Assembly: GCF_017654505.1 (NCBI RefSeq)
Contig: NC_054539.1
Span: 68,515,256-68,579,255 of the forward strand
DNA length: 64,000 nt
Source: Polyodon spathula
Taxonomy: Eukaryota > Chordata > Actinopteri > Acipenseriformes > Polyodontidae
Direction of reading: 5' to 3'
Every line of letters starts with the position of its first letter. Within the stretch, counting starts at the first letter, position 1. The position numbers and the translations under genes are program-made. The notes beneath the pieces were generated by a model. That model was not told where the DNA came from. It was given only the letters and a program-made list of their open reading frames with translations, and searched no databases. Positions 23,057 through 32,079 of this stretch are shown piece by piece.

Positions 23057-24081
23057 GTTCCCTGAAAGAGAAGATGACCACCAAAACATTACTTATGGGA
23101 AAGTATACTAGATCCATCACGATGGAGAAGGAACGGCAACGTACGAGGGACGCATCAGAACCGCCTAACCTAAGGTTAGTGGTGCAAGCATGCAACCTCA
23201 AGGACCCTCGTGCCTAAAGAAGGCAAGGAAGGTTCTATCACGTTAAGGTGATAGCCCAGCTAGCCGCATTACATATATCAGACATCGAGGCCCAAGATGT
23301 AGCCAACCCTCTAATGGAATGTGTGGCTACCCTCCCAGGTAAGCCAGTACTATCCTACGCAGTCGAAACTGTGTCCGCAATCCAATGTGACATTCGCTGC
23401 TTTGAGAGTCCTAGGTCCGTATCCCGTGACAAATGCAGAGCTCTTGTCCTATCCACGTAGCATCTCAATGCCCACACCAGGCAGAGGAAATTCAATCTCC
23501 TATCCTCCTCCAAAAAATAGGGGTGGATGGAAGGACTCCAAGGACGAGCAGCGACAACCAAAACACACAAGGCCCAGTCTAGCTGCCCAGACAGCTGCTG
23601 TTGGAATCAATTGAAAGCGGGGATTCGGCTAGGCCTAGCCCTGGTGGAGGAATTGTGTTCTCCCATGAGTGTAGACATCCAAAGACGTACCCACGCACTC
23701 CTTTAAATCAATACTGCACAGGCAGTCGCTCCCACACGACAGACAGTAAAGAAAGGCAGTATGCAACGCAAGCGAGCAGGCTGCTGAAAGCAGGAGGAAA
23801 AAAAAAAGAGGCTTCAATTTTGGAGCCACTGATTCCAGGAAAGAGGCAAACCAGCTTTCAGCATGAATGCAGGGGAACTGCAGTCTGCTCAGAAAAGCTC
23901 TTTTTCACAAAACCCTCAGTTTCAACACAGAGGTCTTTCCTTACCGTCTTGAGAGGCAAAAAGAGAAATGGTTTCCGTGGAATGATGGTTTAAACCCCTC
24001 AGTAGGCGGGATCGATGATGTCATAGGTAGGTATATCTTATAAGTAATGTTTTGGTGGTCGTCTTCGAATTGAAAGGGAAC
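23057..24081 (-). mobile_element. DIRS-like retrotransposon remnant with inverted ends
   Basis: The left end GTTCCCTGAAAGAGAAGATG (23057) and the right end, whose reverse complement is GTTCCCTTTCAATTCGAAGA (from 24081), form an inverted pair. Both continue into CGACCACCAAAACATTACTT or a close variant. Inside, on the minus strand, is a tyrosine-recombinase fragment, the signature enzyme of DIRS elements, which characteristically have inverted rather than direct terminal repeats. About 1 kb remains, so gag and reverse transcriptase are gone. A DNA-transposon MITE that captured a recombinase fragment is the alternative. The left end is preceded by a palindrome (GGTTACTTAACGTAACC, 23037-23053). 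Confidence 0.6.
23241..23570 (-). pseudogene. tyrosine recombinase C-terminal fragment (DIRS-like), antisense and broken
   Basis: Reading the minus strand from 23570, the frame gives LCLVWALRCYVDRTRALHLS, then LSKQRMSHWIADTV, a TAG at 23355-23357, and in the same frame DSTGLPGRVATHSIRGLATS, WASMSDICNAASWAI. This order (PVRALRxYVDRT, LSKQRxSxWI, HSxRGxATSWA, DICxAAxWA) is that of DIRS/Ngaro-type tyrosine recombinases. The H-x-x-R pair in HSIRG corresponds to the catalytic box II His and Arg. The TAG sits where a Tyr codon is usual. Coding sense is lost beyond about 23241, so the nucleophilic tyrosine is not readable. It once cut and joined DNA for integration; here it is inactive. Confidence 0.7.
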
Positions 24082-24084
24082 ACA

Positions 24085-24705
24085 TGTCAGTAAAAAGGCA
24101 AAGCAACTTGCATTTACACAGTGTAATTCAAATGTCTCCTTAAGGTTACAGTCCTAGTAAAGTCTATACTCACAATTTCCTGCAGTTTGTTTTACTGTCA
24201 CTTGAGTAAAAACAAAAAAAAAGTACTACTTGAAGCCAGTGCGCTTTCAATCATTCTGAAAGTGTCACTGTGAAATTACATTTATAATAAGACCTAGAGG
24301 CACCTGAGCAGTCTGTCTTAATATCAGAAAATGTTGGTCCAGCTAGCATCATGGGTTACATCCACACATCTCTACAAAAAATAGTGCTGCAGTACCCAGC
24401 ACCTGGTAAAGCAATGTAAGCATGACAAGCTATTAAATACAGCACCGCTGTGCAGAAAGTAGCACCAAATAGCAAGAATGAGCCAGTGGAGATGTTAGTT
24501 TCCTGTCATGGTTGCTGGTATATTTCTCTGATCTTCATGTCTAACAGAAGACCAGCAGAAATCTGATAAAAGTGTGTGTCTATGATCCAATTCAATTACC
24601 TTTCCAGCTTGGGAAAAATATTTTGAGAAACTAATTTAAGCAATAAAAGGTATAAATATTGAATATATGTATGTGTGCATTGAATACACAGATATTGATG
24701 ATGAT
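24085..24705. other. anonymous stretch, no gene seen
   Basis: AT-rich, with no motif-bearing frame and no repeat ends. Confidence 0.55.
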
Positions 24706-24707
24706 AA

Positions 24708-25025
24708 CACTGTGTAACAATTTTATTTATTTATTTTTTTCATGGGTTGTAAGTGTTATTTTCTAATTGCTTATGCCTCAAAAGTATAGAAAATGGCTAT
24801 TATTCCCCACAAACTTTGCTTTTGTGACCAGGACAGTGATATTTCAAAATATCACTATTTCCAATGGGAAAACGGGCAAATGTGTGTCTTTTCGTTCACA
24901 TAAAGTCAGAAAAAAACAACATATGAATCCAAATTAACATGTATTTATACTAAAGTAATACAAAAATGACTACAAAAGATTTAGAAGTGAGTAGTTTTTC
25001 GAGATTTACGATTATACTGTAAATT
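24708..25025 (+). mobile_element. left-end fragment of the same transposon as at 14.4-16.8 kb
   Basis: It starts CACTGTGTAACA at 24708, preceded by TAA. It then follows the left end of the 14356-16790 element with a few per cent differences by eye, including CATATGAATCCAAATTAACA and GAGTAGTTTTTCGAGATTTA. Similarity stops at ATTATACTGTAAAT, which corresponds to 14661, just inside the end of the coding region. The rest of the element is absent. Around 24836-24856 the copy has a near-palindrome (GTGATATTTCAAAATATCAC) not present in the longer element. Confidence 0.85.
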
Positions 25026-26254
25026 TACAAAAATAAGTTAAAATAAGAACCACTGCAGAATACATTTTAAGCATGAACTTTATTAGAATTGTTCTGTAAG
25101 GTAAAGATTAGCATATGCAGTGTCTCCCTTTTACTTATTATATTCTAGGGAAATGTCAGGCTTGCCTTCAAGCTGTAAACTGATTAGTTTATTGTCCTTT
25201 CCTCTGTTATACTGATTACTTTGTAGTATACAAGCTTAGATATTTTTATCTATTTGAAATAAACAGTAAAAACACATTTTGATTTATATTGGAATAGAAT
25301 ACAAGATAAAAAAAAATGTTCATTGACTCTAGCACAGTTGTTCTCGTTAACTGGTTAAAACACACTTAAAGGTAATGAATCGGTCAATCAGTCAATCAAT
25401 ACATTTAATATATAAGAATGAATTATTTCATTTGTTTTCCTCAACATCTTCCCTAAACATTCTTTTCAAGACTGATTATGTAAAGTACTTTAGTATATCA
25501 CTCAGAAGTGAAAGGATTGCTACAGTGCATTAAAATGACTAACGCTACCTACTGCTGTTTATTACCAACAAAGTGCAGACGTTAGGCTGAACTGCAACTC
25601 CACTTAGGTAGCACAAAAATGATGATAACATAGAGTATAATCCAAAGCCAAATACTCATATATAACTTCTTGTTATTATTTACAGAGCAGCTTGCACCAG
25701 GGTCTGGTTTAGATGTGTATTAGCATCACGTGTTGTATCTGGATGTGGTATATCTTTGCATTTGTGGCTTATAACAAACTAAAATCCATCTAATACAAAA
25801 GGATAGATGAAGAATGAGTCTTCTTTATTGAATACATCCAGCTAGACTCTTGATTATCTATTCTTAAGAATGCAATAGAATTAATATAATTAGAATCTGG
25901 TTTTCTTACACAGTACTTACACTTCCAACCTTTTCAGATTTTGATGAATAGAATGCAAGAGAAGCAAGAATGATTAGCCTAGAATGAGGTAGGAGAAGTG
26001 GGCGACAAAAGTAGCGGGGGGGGGGGGGGGGGGGGTTGTATGGTTAAGATGTCTAGACAGAGTGGAGCTGAGGAGGAGTGAGGCATGAGGCATGTACAGA
26101 TAGATATTGTCTGCATACAGACTGATAATTCTCAGAATCAGCCATACAATTGCGGAAATTGCTTTACTTCAGAGTTGAACTGTCAAGGCTAGCTTCAAAC
26201 CACAACCTTTGAAAACAGTCATTAGCATATGATCTATAACTTGTAATTTACTGA

Positions 26255-26322
<68 letters not shown>

Positions 26323-27184
26323 TTGAATAAGTGACTAAAGTGTTAGTGAGAAAACATTAAAACCCTTAAATTGTGATATTCTTTCAAACATTTCAACAAA
26401 AACAAAAGGCAATGTATTTTATACATAACAAGAGTAGGAGTAATATCCTAAATGCACTATTTTCTTTCTTTAAAAAGAAAATGCAATGCCATACAGTACT
26501 GGTACTATGAAGAGTGTACATTTGGTTGACAAGCTGCCTCTTCATTTCATTTTATATGTGTGAGCAGCTGGTCCGTTTAAACTTTTGATTTATTTCCATT
26601 TTAAACTACTAATCAAGATAAGGTGTACTAGCACTGGAGTACAGACCATTTCCTCTTTTCCAGGTCAATCTTTTCCAGGTCATTCCCAGTTAAAGACAAT
26701 GAGAGAGACCTTTCTATCCACTCTTCTTTTACTGCATGAATTGTAGGCTGTAAAAGGCATTAAGAATACCTCATTCTAGCATCAAAGGACAACCTCACAT
26801 AAGAAAAAAGATCACAATCCAGAGGCATAGAGTCTGTGCACATCCTTCTTCATTGCACCTAGCTCTGCAACTCTATGTAATTTCAGTTTTAGGACTTTAG
26901 GACAACAGCCTATTTTTAGCAGAGTTCCCCGCAGTGTGACAGCAAGATGACATTAGAATGTAATACAATGGACCCACAGTGATTTACCCACCCACCTAAA
27001 ATCATTAAATCATTAAATCCATCATTTATTTTGTGTGGACACTTTTACAAAACATGCAACACATGCATTCATGTATAAAAATGAAAAGTCAAAATGAAGC
27101 CAGAGTCATCTGAGATTCTATGAAAGACTTGTTTATTGATTAATTAAAATAACACAGTGTACCTTCTTCTAAATCTCAACAGGA
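25026..27184. other. anonymous stretch with poly-G and (TA)n tracts
   Basis: No gene seen. A G20 run occupies 26016-26035 and a long (TA)n run 26261-26317. Frames are short and featureless. Confidence 0.6.
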
Positions 27185-27395
27185 GATAGTGACTGTGCCA
27201 TTTTATCCACAGGGCAAAAGGGGCAGCTGCCCACCCTGGGTGGCAGGGGCCCTTTTCAATCTAGGGTTGTATTTGTGTAACATAATCCTGTGAGAACGAA
27301 AGAGATCTATTATGTGAAAAAGCAGATCATACACTCATTGACTTCCAATCTTCTTTCCTTTTGTTCTTTGTTTAACCAGGTTTTTAAAAGGGAGT

Positions 27396-27399
<4 letters not shown>

Positions 27400-27480
<81 letters not shown>
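27400..27480 (+). repeat. (TA)n-(CA)n compound microsatellite
   Basis: TA units run to about 27470 with one AATA interruption, then five CA units follow. The run lies in the 5' non-coding part of the hAT element. Confidence 0.95.
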
Positions 27481-28289
27481 TCGGACAAATCCAGGACTAT
27501 ACTTTTAAGGCACTGAGTTAATAGGAGTTGCATCAGAACGGGTTCGGCAGAGCGCGAAAATCTCTGGATGGATAATGAGCTGTATGTCAGAGCAACTGTT
27601 GTGTGCATTGACTGGAATACTGAAAAGTGAAATAGCAGGTGCATGTACACCCATGTAATAAAAGTATAATTTTGTTATTGTTGATTAAGTAATATATTGT
27701 ATTTTGTGCCAAGAACAGAACATGTTATATCGTACTGTTTTGCCAAAATATGATGTAGCACGTGAGCAGGTGGAAGGGCCTGATGATAATGTGTGTCTGT
27801 TACTTAAAGAGGCCCTGAACCTCAGACCCCTGTGTGAGGTGTTAAATAAAATAAGACACAAAAACCCTGTTTGGGGGGCGGGGGGTACATTTGTGTCACA
27901 GTGTCTGGCTTTGTGTTATGTAGGATATAGAGAGACGTAAGCTGCTTTTCTATTTTCTTTACAGCCTGTGGCGTAGTTGGTTGCATGCTCTCCTCTCTCC
28001 AACTCCCCAGTGTTAAACAAATGTGTGAGAAGAAATAAACAAATCGCACCGCATCAAAATTGATAAACTACCCAAAATTAGTAGTTTTCTTGTACCTGTA
28101 GGTGTATTTTCTGCACAACGTGATACAGCTAGACCTGTTGATACACCTGGATCTGATGATGGGCAAGGTGGATCAAACAGAGTGAACATTGAAGTGAAGC
28201 GGCCAGGTTTCATGTCTGATATTGGTATGTCGCCCAACTTACCTCCTGTGGAAATGCACGAGTATTGGGCCAAGAAAGGATGTGTATTG

Positions 28290-29340
28290 CAATGACATTA
28301 GAAATGAAAGTAGCAAAGGAGAAGCCATACTAATGGGGGATTTCAACTTCCCATGTAAAATGGGAAAACCCGGTGGGGAGCACGACAGCCGAAATTGAAA
28401 TGGTGGAAATGACAAATGACTGCTTCCTAACACAGTTTGTCAAGGCACCGACTAGAGGGGAGGCATGCCTTGATTTAATATTTTCAAATAACAAAGACAG
28501 AATAACTAAAACAGAGGTCAGAGAACCATTGGCAGACTCAGACCACAATATGGTCTCATTTGAAGTGCTTTTTAAAACCCCAAAAGTAATAACTAAAGCT
28601 AAGGTTTACAATTTTAGAAAAGCAAACTATGAAGGTATGAAACAGAGACTAACAGAAGTAGATTGGAGTAAAATAGAGAAAATATCCACAGCAAAAGGAT
28701 GGCTGTTCTTCAAAAATGTAGTACTAGAGGCGCAAAACAATTACATCCCTAAAGTAGACAAATCTAAATGTAAAACTAAATTGTTTTGACCAATTAAAAA
28801 AAATATTCAGCGAAAAAAGGCACTTTACAGAGCGTTACAAAGGGATCAAAAACAAAGTACACAGAAAGAGTACACGGAACTGCAAATGCAAGTCAAAAAG
28901 GAAATTAGAAAGGCCAAGAGAGAAATAGATATGAACATTGCTAAGGGGGTTAAAACCAATTCCAAAACATTTTTCCAATATTACAACAACAAGAGAATAT
29001 TCAAAGAGGAGGTTAAATGTCTAAGAGATACAAACAGCAAAATCATAGATGAAGAAAAAATATATTAAATGATTACTTTTCTCAAGTTTTTACAAAGAAG
29101 GATACGTACAACACGCTCCACATGTCAACCTGTTCCTATCCAGTTTTAAATAACTTTAGCATAACTGAGGCAGAAGTGTTAAAGGGACTAGGAGCTCTTA
29201 AAATAAACAAATCCCCTGGGCCAGATGAGATCCTCCTAATAGTACTCAAAGAAATGAAAGAAGTTGTTTACAAACTGCTAACCAAGATCATGCAACAGTC
29301 TCTTGACACAGAGGTTGTACCGACTGGAAAATTGCAAACG
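28290..29340 (+). pseudogene. CR1 ORF2: APE endonuclease end and linker, broken
   Basis: The frame opens with NESSKGEAILMGDFNFP (GDFN is the APE motif). It then reads NDCFLTQFV, CLDLIFSN and PLADSDHNMVSFEV (SDH catalytic motif, about 28530-28565). The copy starts here, so the first half of the endonuclease is missing. A TGA at 28787-28789 stands where a Trp codon is expected. The same frame continues as a Lys-rich linker (KKALYRALQRD, KKEIRKAKREID) to about 29065. A frameshift moves the reading to LNDYFSQVFTKKDTYN and ALKINKSPGPDEI (reverse-transcriptase block 0/1), and a second shift near 29320 leads into DWKIANVIPIHKKG. The enzyme would nick the target before reverse transcription; this copy cannot. 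Confidence 0.85.
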
Positions 29341-30653
29341 TAATACCAATCCACAAAAAGGGAATCAAAACTGAACCAGGTAACTACAGACCAATAAGCC
29401 TGACTTCTATTATATGCAAACTTATGGAAACTATAATAAGATCCAAAATGGAAAATTACCTATATGGTAACAGTATCCTGGGAGACAGTCAACATGGTTT
29501 TAGGAAAGGGAGATCGTGTCTAACTAACCTGCTTGATTGTTTTGAGGATGCAACATTAATAATGGATAATTGCAAAGCATATGACATGGTTTATTTAGAT
29601 TTCCAGAAAGCTTTTTACAAAGTCCCGCATAAAAGATTCATTCTCAAACTGAAAGCAGTAGGGATTCAAGGAAACACATGTACATGGATTAGGGAGTGGT
29701 TAACATGTAGAAAACAGAAAGTACTGATTAGAGGAGAAACCTCAGAATGGAGTGTGGTAACCAGTGGAGTACAACAGGGATCATTAGGTCCTCTGCTTTT
29801 CCTAATCTACATTAATGATTTAGATTCTGGTATAGTACGCAAACTTGTTCAATTCACGGACGACACAAAAATAGGAGGAGTGGCAAACACTGTTGCAGCA
29901 GCAATGATCATTCAAAATGATCTAGACAAGATTCAGAACTGGGCAGACACATGGCAAATGACATTTAATAGAGAAATGTGTAAGGTACTGCACGCAGGAA
30001 ATAAAAATGCGCATTATAAATGTCATATGGGAGATACTGAAATTAAAGAAGGAATCTATGAAAAAGACCTAGGAGTTTTTGTTGACTCAGAAATGTCTTT
30101 ATCTAGACAATGTGGGAAAGCTATAAAAAAGACCAACAAGATGCTCAGATACATTGTGATACGTGTTGAATTTAAATCAAGGGAAGTAATGTTAAAACTG
30201 TACAATGTATTAGCAAGACCTCATCTTGAATATTGTGTTCAGTTCTGGTCGCCTTGCTACAAAAAGGATATTGCTGCTCTAGAAAGAGTGCAGAGAAGAG
30301 CGACCAGAATTATTCCGGGTTTAAAAGGCATGTCATATGCAGACAGGCTAAAAGAATTGAATCTGTTCAGTCTTGAACAAAGAAGACTATGCGGCAACCT
30401 AATTCAAGCATTCAAAATTCTAAAAGGTATTGACAATGTCGACCCAAGGGACTTTTTCGACCTGAAAAAAGAAACAAGGACCAGGGGTCACAAATGGAGA
30501 CAAAGGGGCATTCAGAACAGAAAATAGGAGGCATTTTTTTACGCAGAGAATCATCAGGGTCTGGAATCAACTCCCCAGTAATGTTGTTGAAGCTGACACA
30601 CTGGGATCCTTCAAGAAGCTGCTTGATGAGACTCTGGGATCAATAAGCTACTA
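29322..30653 (+). pseudogene. CR1 ORF2: reverse transcriptase and C-terminus, broken
   Basis: The longest frame (ATG at 29424 to a stop at 30525-30527) lies inside the polymerase: GDSQHGFRKGRSCLTNLL, VYLDFQKAF, GVQQGSLGPLLFLIYINDL, FTDDTKIG, MTFNREMCKVLH, DLGVFVDSEMSLS and the C-terminal LYNVLARPHLEYCVQFWSP and RRATRIIPGL. The catalytic FADD box reads FTDD and the usual AFDKVPH reads AFYKVPH; both are substitutions at conserved sites. At 30494, relative to the copy at 35689-35973, four bases (TTAG or equivalent) are missing. This shifts the frame and removes the final block, ending IRVWNQLPSNV. The 5' NYRPISLTS block is also in frame just upstream of the ATG. Confidence 0.9.
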
Positions 30654-32079
30654 ACAACCAAATGAGCAAGATGGGCCGAATAGCATCCTCTCGTTTGTAA
30701 ACTTTCTTATGTTCTTATGTGTAGCACTTCAGAAAACACTTGAGAATTTTGGAATGATAGATTTTTTACATCTCTCAAGGATGGGCGTGGCTGCACTGTG
30801 GACATGTTCATTTGTAAATGTGTAAATGGTGAAAATATTGAGCGTAAGTTGTCATGTTACTCAACAATCACTGGCCAGATGCACTGGTTTGAATATATGG
30901 TGCTGCCTGTAATGCATTTGCGAATGCCGGTTTCAGTGACTGGAAGAATGTTAGTGAAAGAATTTCGGCACACAAGCAATCTCTAAGTCATATTCGTGCA
31001 GTGATAGATGCAGCCAAGTACGCAAAAATAGAAGGCTGCATTGACCATGCTATTCACAGTCAAATTGATGAGCTGACAAACTACTGGTTAGTGTGATAAC
31101 ATTTCTTGCAGAGCGAGGGCTGGCTTTCAGAGGTGATGATCAAACAATTAGGTCCGCACACAATGGTAACTACCTTGCGGTGTATGACGCATTCTTAGGA
31201 CAGAACATTCAGAATAAAGCTAACAAAGATAAGGGACATACCAACTATTTGTCAGCAAGTGTGTGTGAGGAGCTGATTCAGATCATGGGCAAAAACATTT
31301 TAGTGTTCTGATTGATCAAGTTAAAATGGCAAAATAGTATTCAATATCTGTGGATTCATGTAAAGACAACACTCTCATTGATCGACTTATTGTCGTTTTG
31401 CGATACCTCGAAGGAAATTGCCCTGTGGATCACTTTGTAACTTTTCCTGAGTCAACAGGGCACAAGGGAGAGTAAATGACAAATGCATTTTTGACATTTC
31501 TTCAAGGAGGGCTCAACATACAGGAATACCATGGCCAAAGCTATGCCAGTAACATGTTTGGTCGCTACAAGGACATGCAGGTGAGAATAGGAAACCAGAA
31601 TGAACTTGCACAGTATGTGCCTTGCGTTTTTAGACTTTGCACAAGCACTATATGTTTTTTGACTGGCTCGACTGGGTGGTATAAGAAACTGAAAGACAAA
31701 CTGAAAGAAGCGTGATCAGGATATCAACTTTGGTGATGAGTTAATTCAGTTCCAGTCATTCCTCTCTGTCTTTTTGAATCAGAAAAAAGAAGACTGTAGC
31801 CTGGAACAATTTATGTATAACATCATACTTGACAACGATGTTCAGGTTACTTTTCCTAACACAGAAATTGCTTTGAAGTTCTAACTCACACTAATGATCA
31901 CTAACTGTTCTGGTGAATGATCTTTTTGACAAATGTCTGACAAATCTTACCATAATGAGTGCTGAATTGGACATACTTCGCAGTGTTGACTACACGGACA
32001 TTATAAAAATAAATAGCAGGCCCATCCGCGGATGTTTGCCCAGGGCCCCATAAGTGTTTAAAACGGTCCTGGATAGTGA

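Larger units (their letters stand above)
28287..30717 (+). mobile_element. CR1-like LINE, 5'-truncated, inserted in the hAT transposon
   Basis: The copy begins inside the endonuclease domain, runs through reverse transcriptase and a short 3' UTR, and ends in the TTATGTTC-type tail. The hexamer TGTGTA lies on both sides (28281-28286 and 30718-30723); removing the LINE together with one copy rejoins the hAT reading frame, so this is probably the target duplication. The 3' 270 bases match a second copy at 35689-35973. CR1-group membership rests on the APE endonuclease motifs, the reverse-transcriptase blocks and the octamer tail; L2 or Rex1 relationship is possible. Confidence 0.85.
28020..32005 (+). 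pseudogene. hAT transposase, DUF4371/ZMYM1-like, interrupted and decayed
   Basis: In order: an N-terminal tail (KIDKLPKISSFLVPVGVFSA) up to about 28286; after the LINE, a TTF-type zinc-finger region with CTVDMFICKCVNGENIER, CYSTITG and FANAGFSDWKNVSER (30780-30960); then ITFLAERGLAFRGDD, HNGNYL and YLSASVCEELIQIMGK (31093-31290); ISVDS (about 31345); VLRYLEG, HFVTFPES, then HGQSYASNMFGRYKDMQ and YVPC (31395-31625). Next comes a jump to LIQFQSFLSVFL (about 31745), FPNTEIALKF, MITNCSGE and LTNLTIMSAELDILRSVDYT (31920-31995), the hATC dimerisation end. The jump near 31715 implies that about 300 catalytic-core residues are missing, compared with family length as I remember it. Several stops and frameshifts (near 30895, 31093, 31300) confirm decay. 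An intact protein would bind the TIRs and cut and paste the element. Confidence 0.8.
27193..32071 (+). mobile_element. hAT transposon with perfect 8-bp target duplication, split by a LINE
   Basis: GATAGTGA occurs immediately outside both ends (27185-27192 and 32072-32079), an exact 8-bp duplication as hAT elements make. The left end CTGTGCCATTTTATCCAC aligns with the right end read in reverse, CAGGACCGTTTTAAACAC, sharing about 12 of 18 positions. G/C-rich GGGC and GGGGCCC motifs lie just inside both. Between them lies a decayed plus-strand transposase of the DUF4371/ZMYM1-like hAT type. The element also contains a (TA)n/(CA)n run at 27400-27480 and a CR1 LINE at 28287-30717. Without the LINE the element would be about 2.4 kb, shortened by an internal deletion in the transposase. 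Confidence 0.85.

Noticed and set aside
27210..27252. CAGGGCAAAAGGGGC at 27210 as the left tip of the hAT element
   Set aside because: The flanks there do not repeat at the right end, whereas GATAGTGA at 27185-27192 matches exactly and the CTGTGCCATTTTA tip aligns with the right tip.
27399..27650. Tyr/Ile-rich frames around 27.4 kb
   Set aside because: They are translations of the (TA)n/(CA)n microsatellite.
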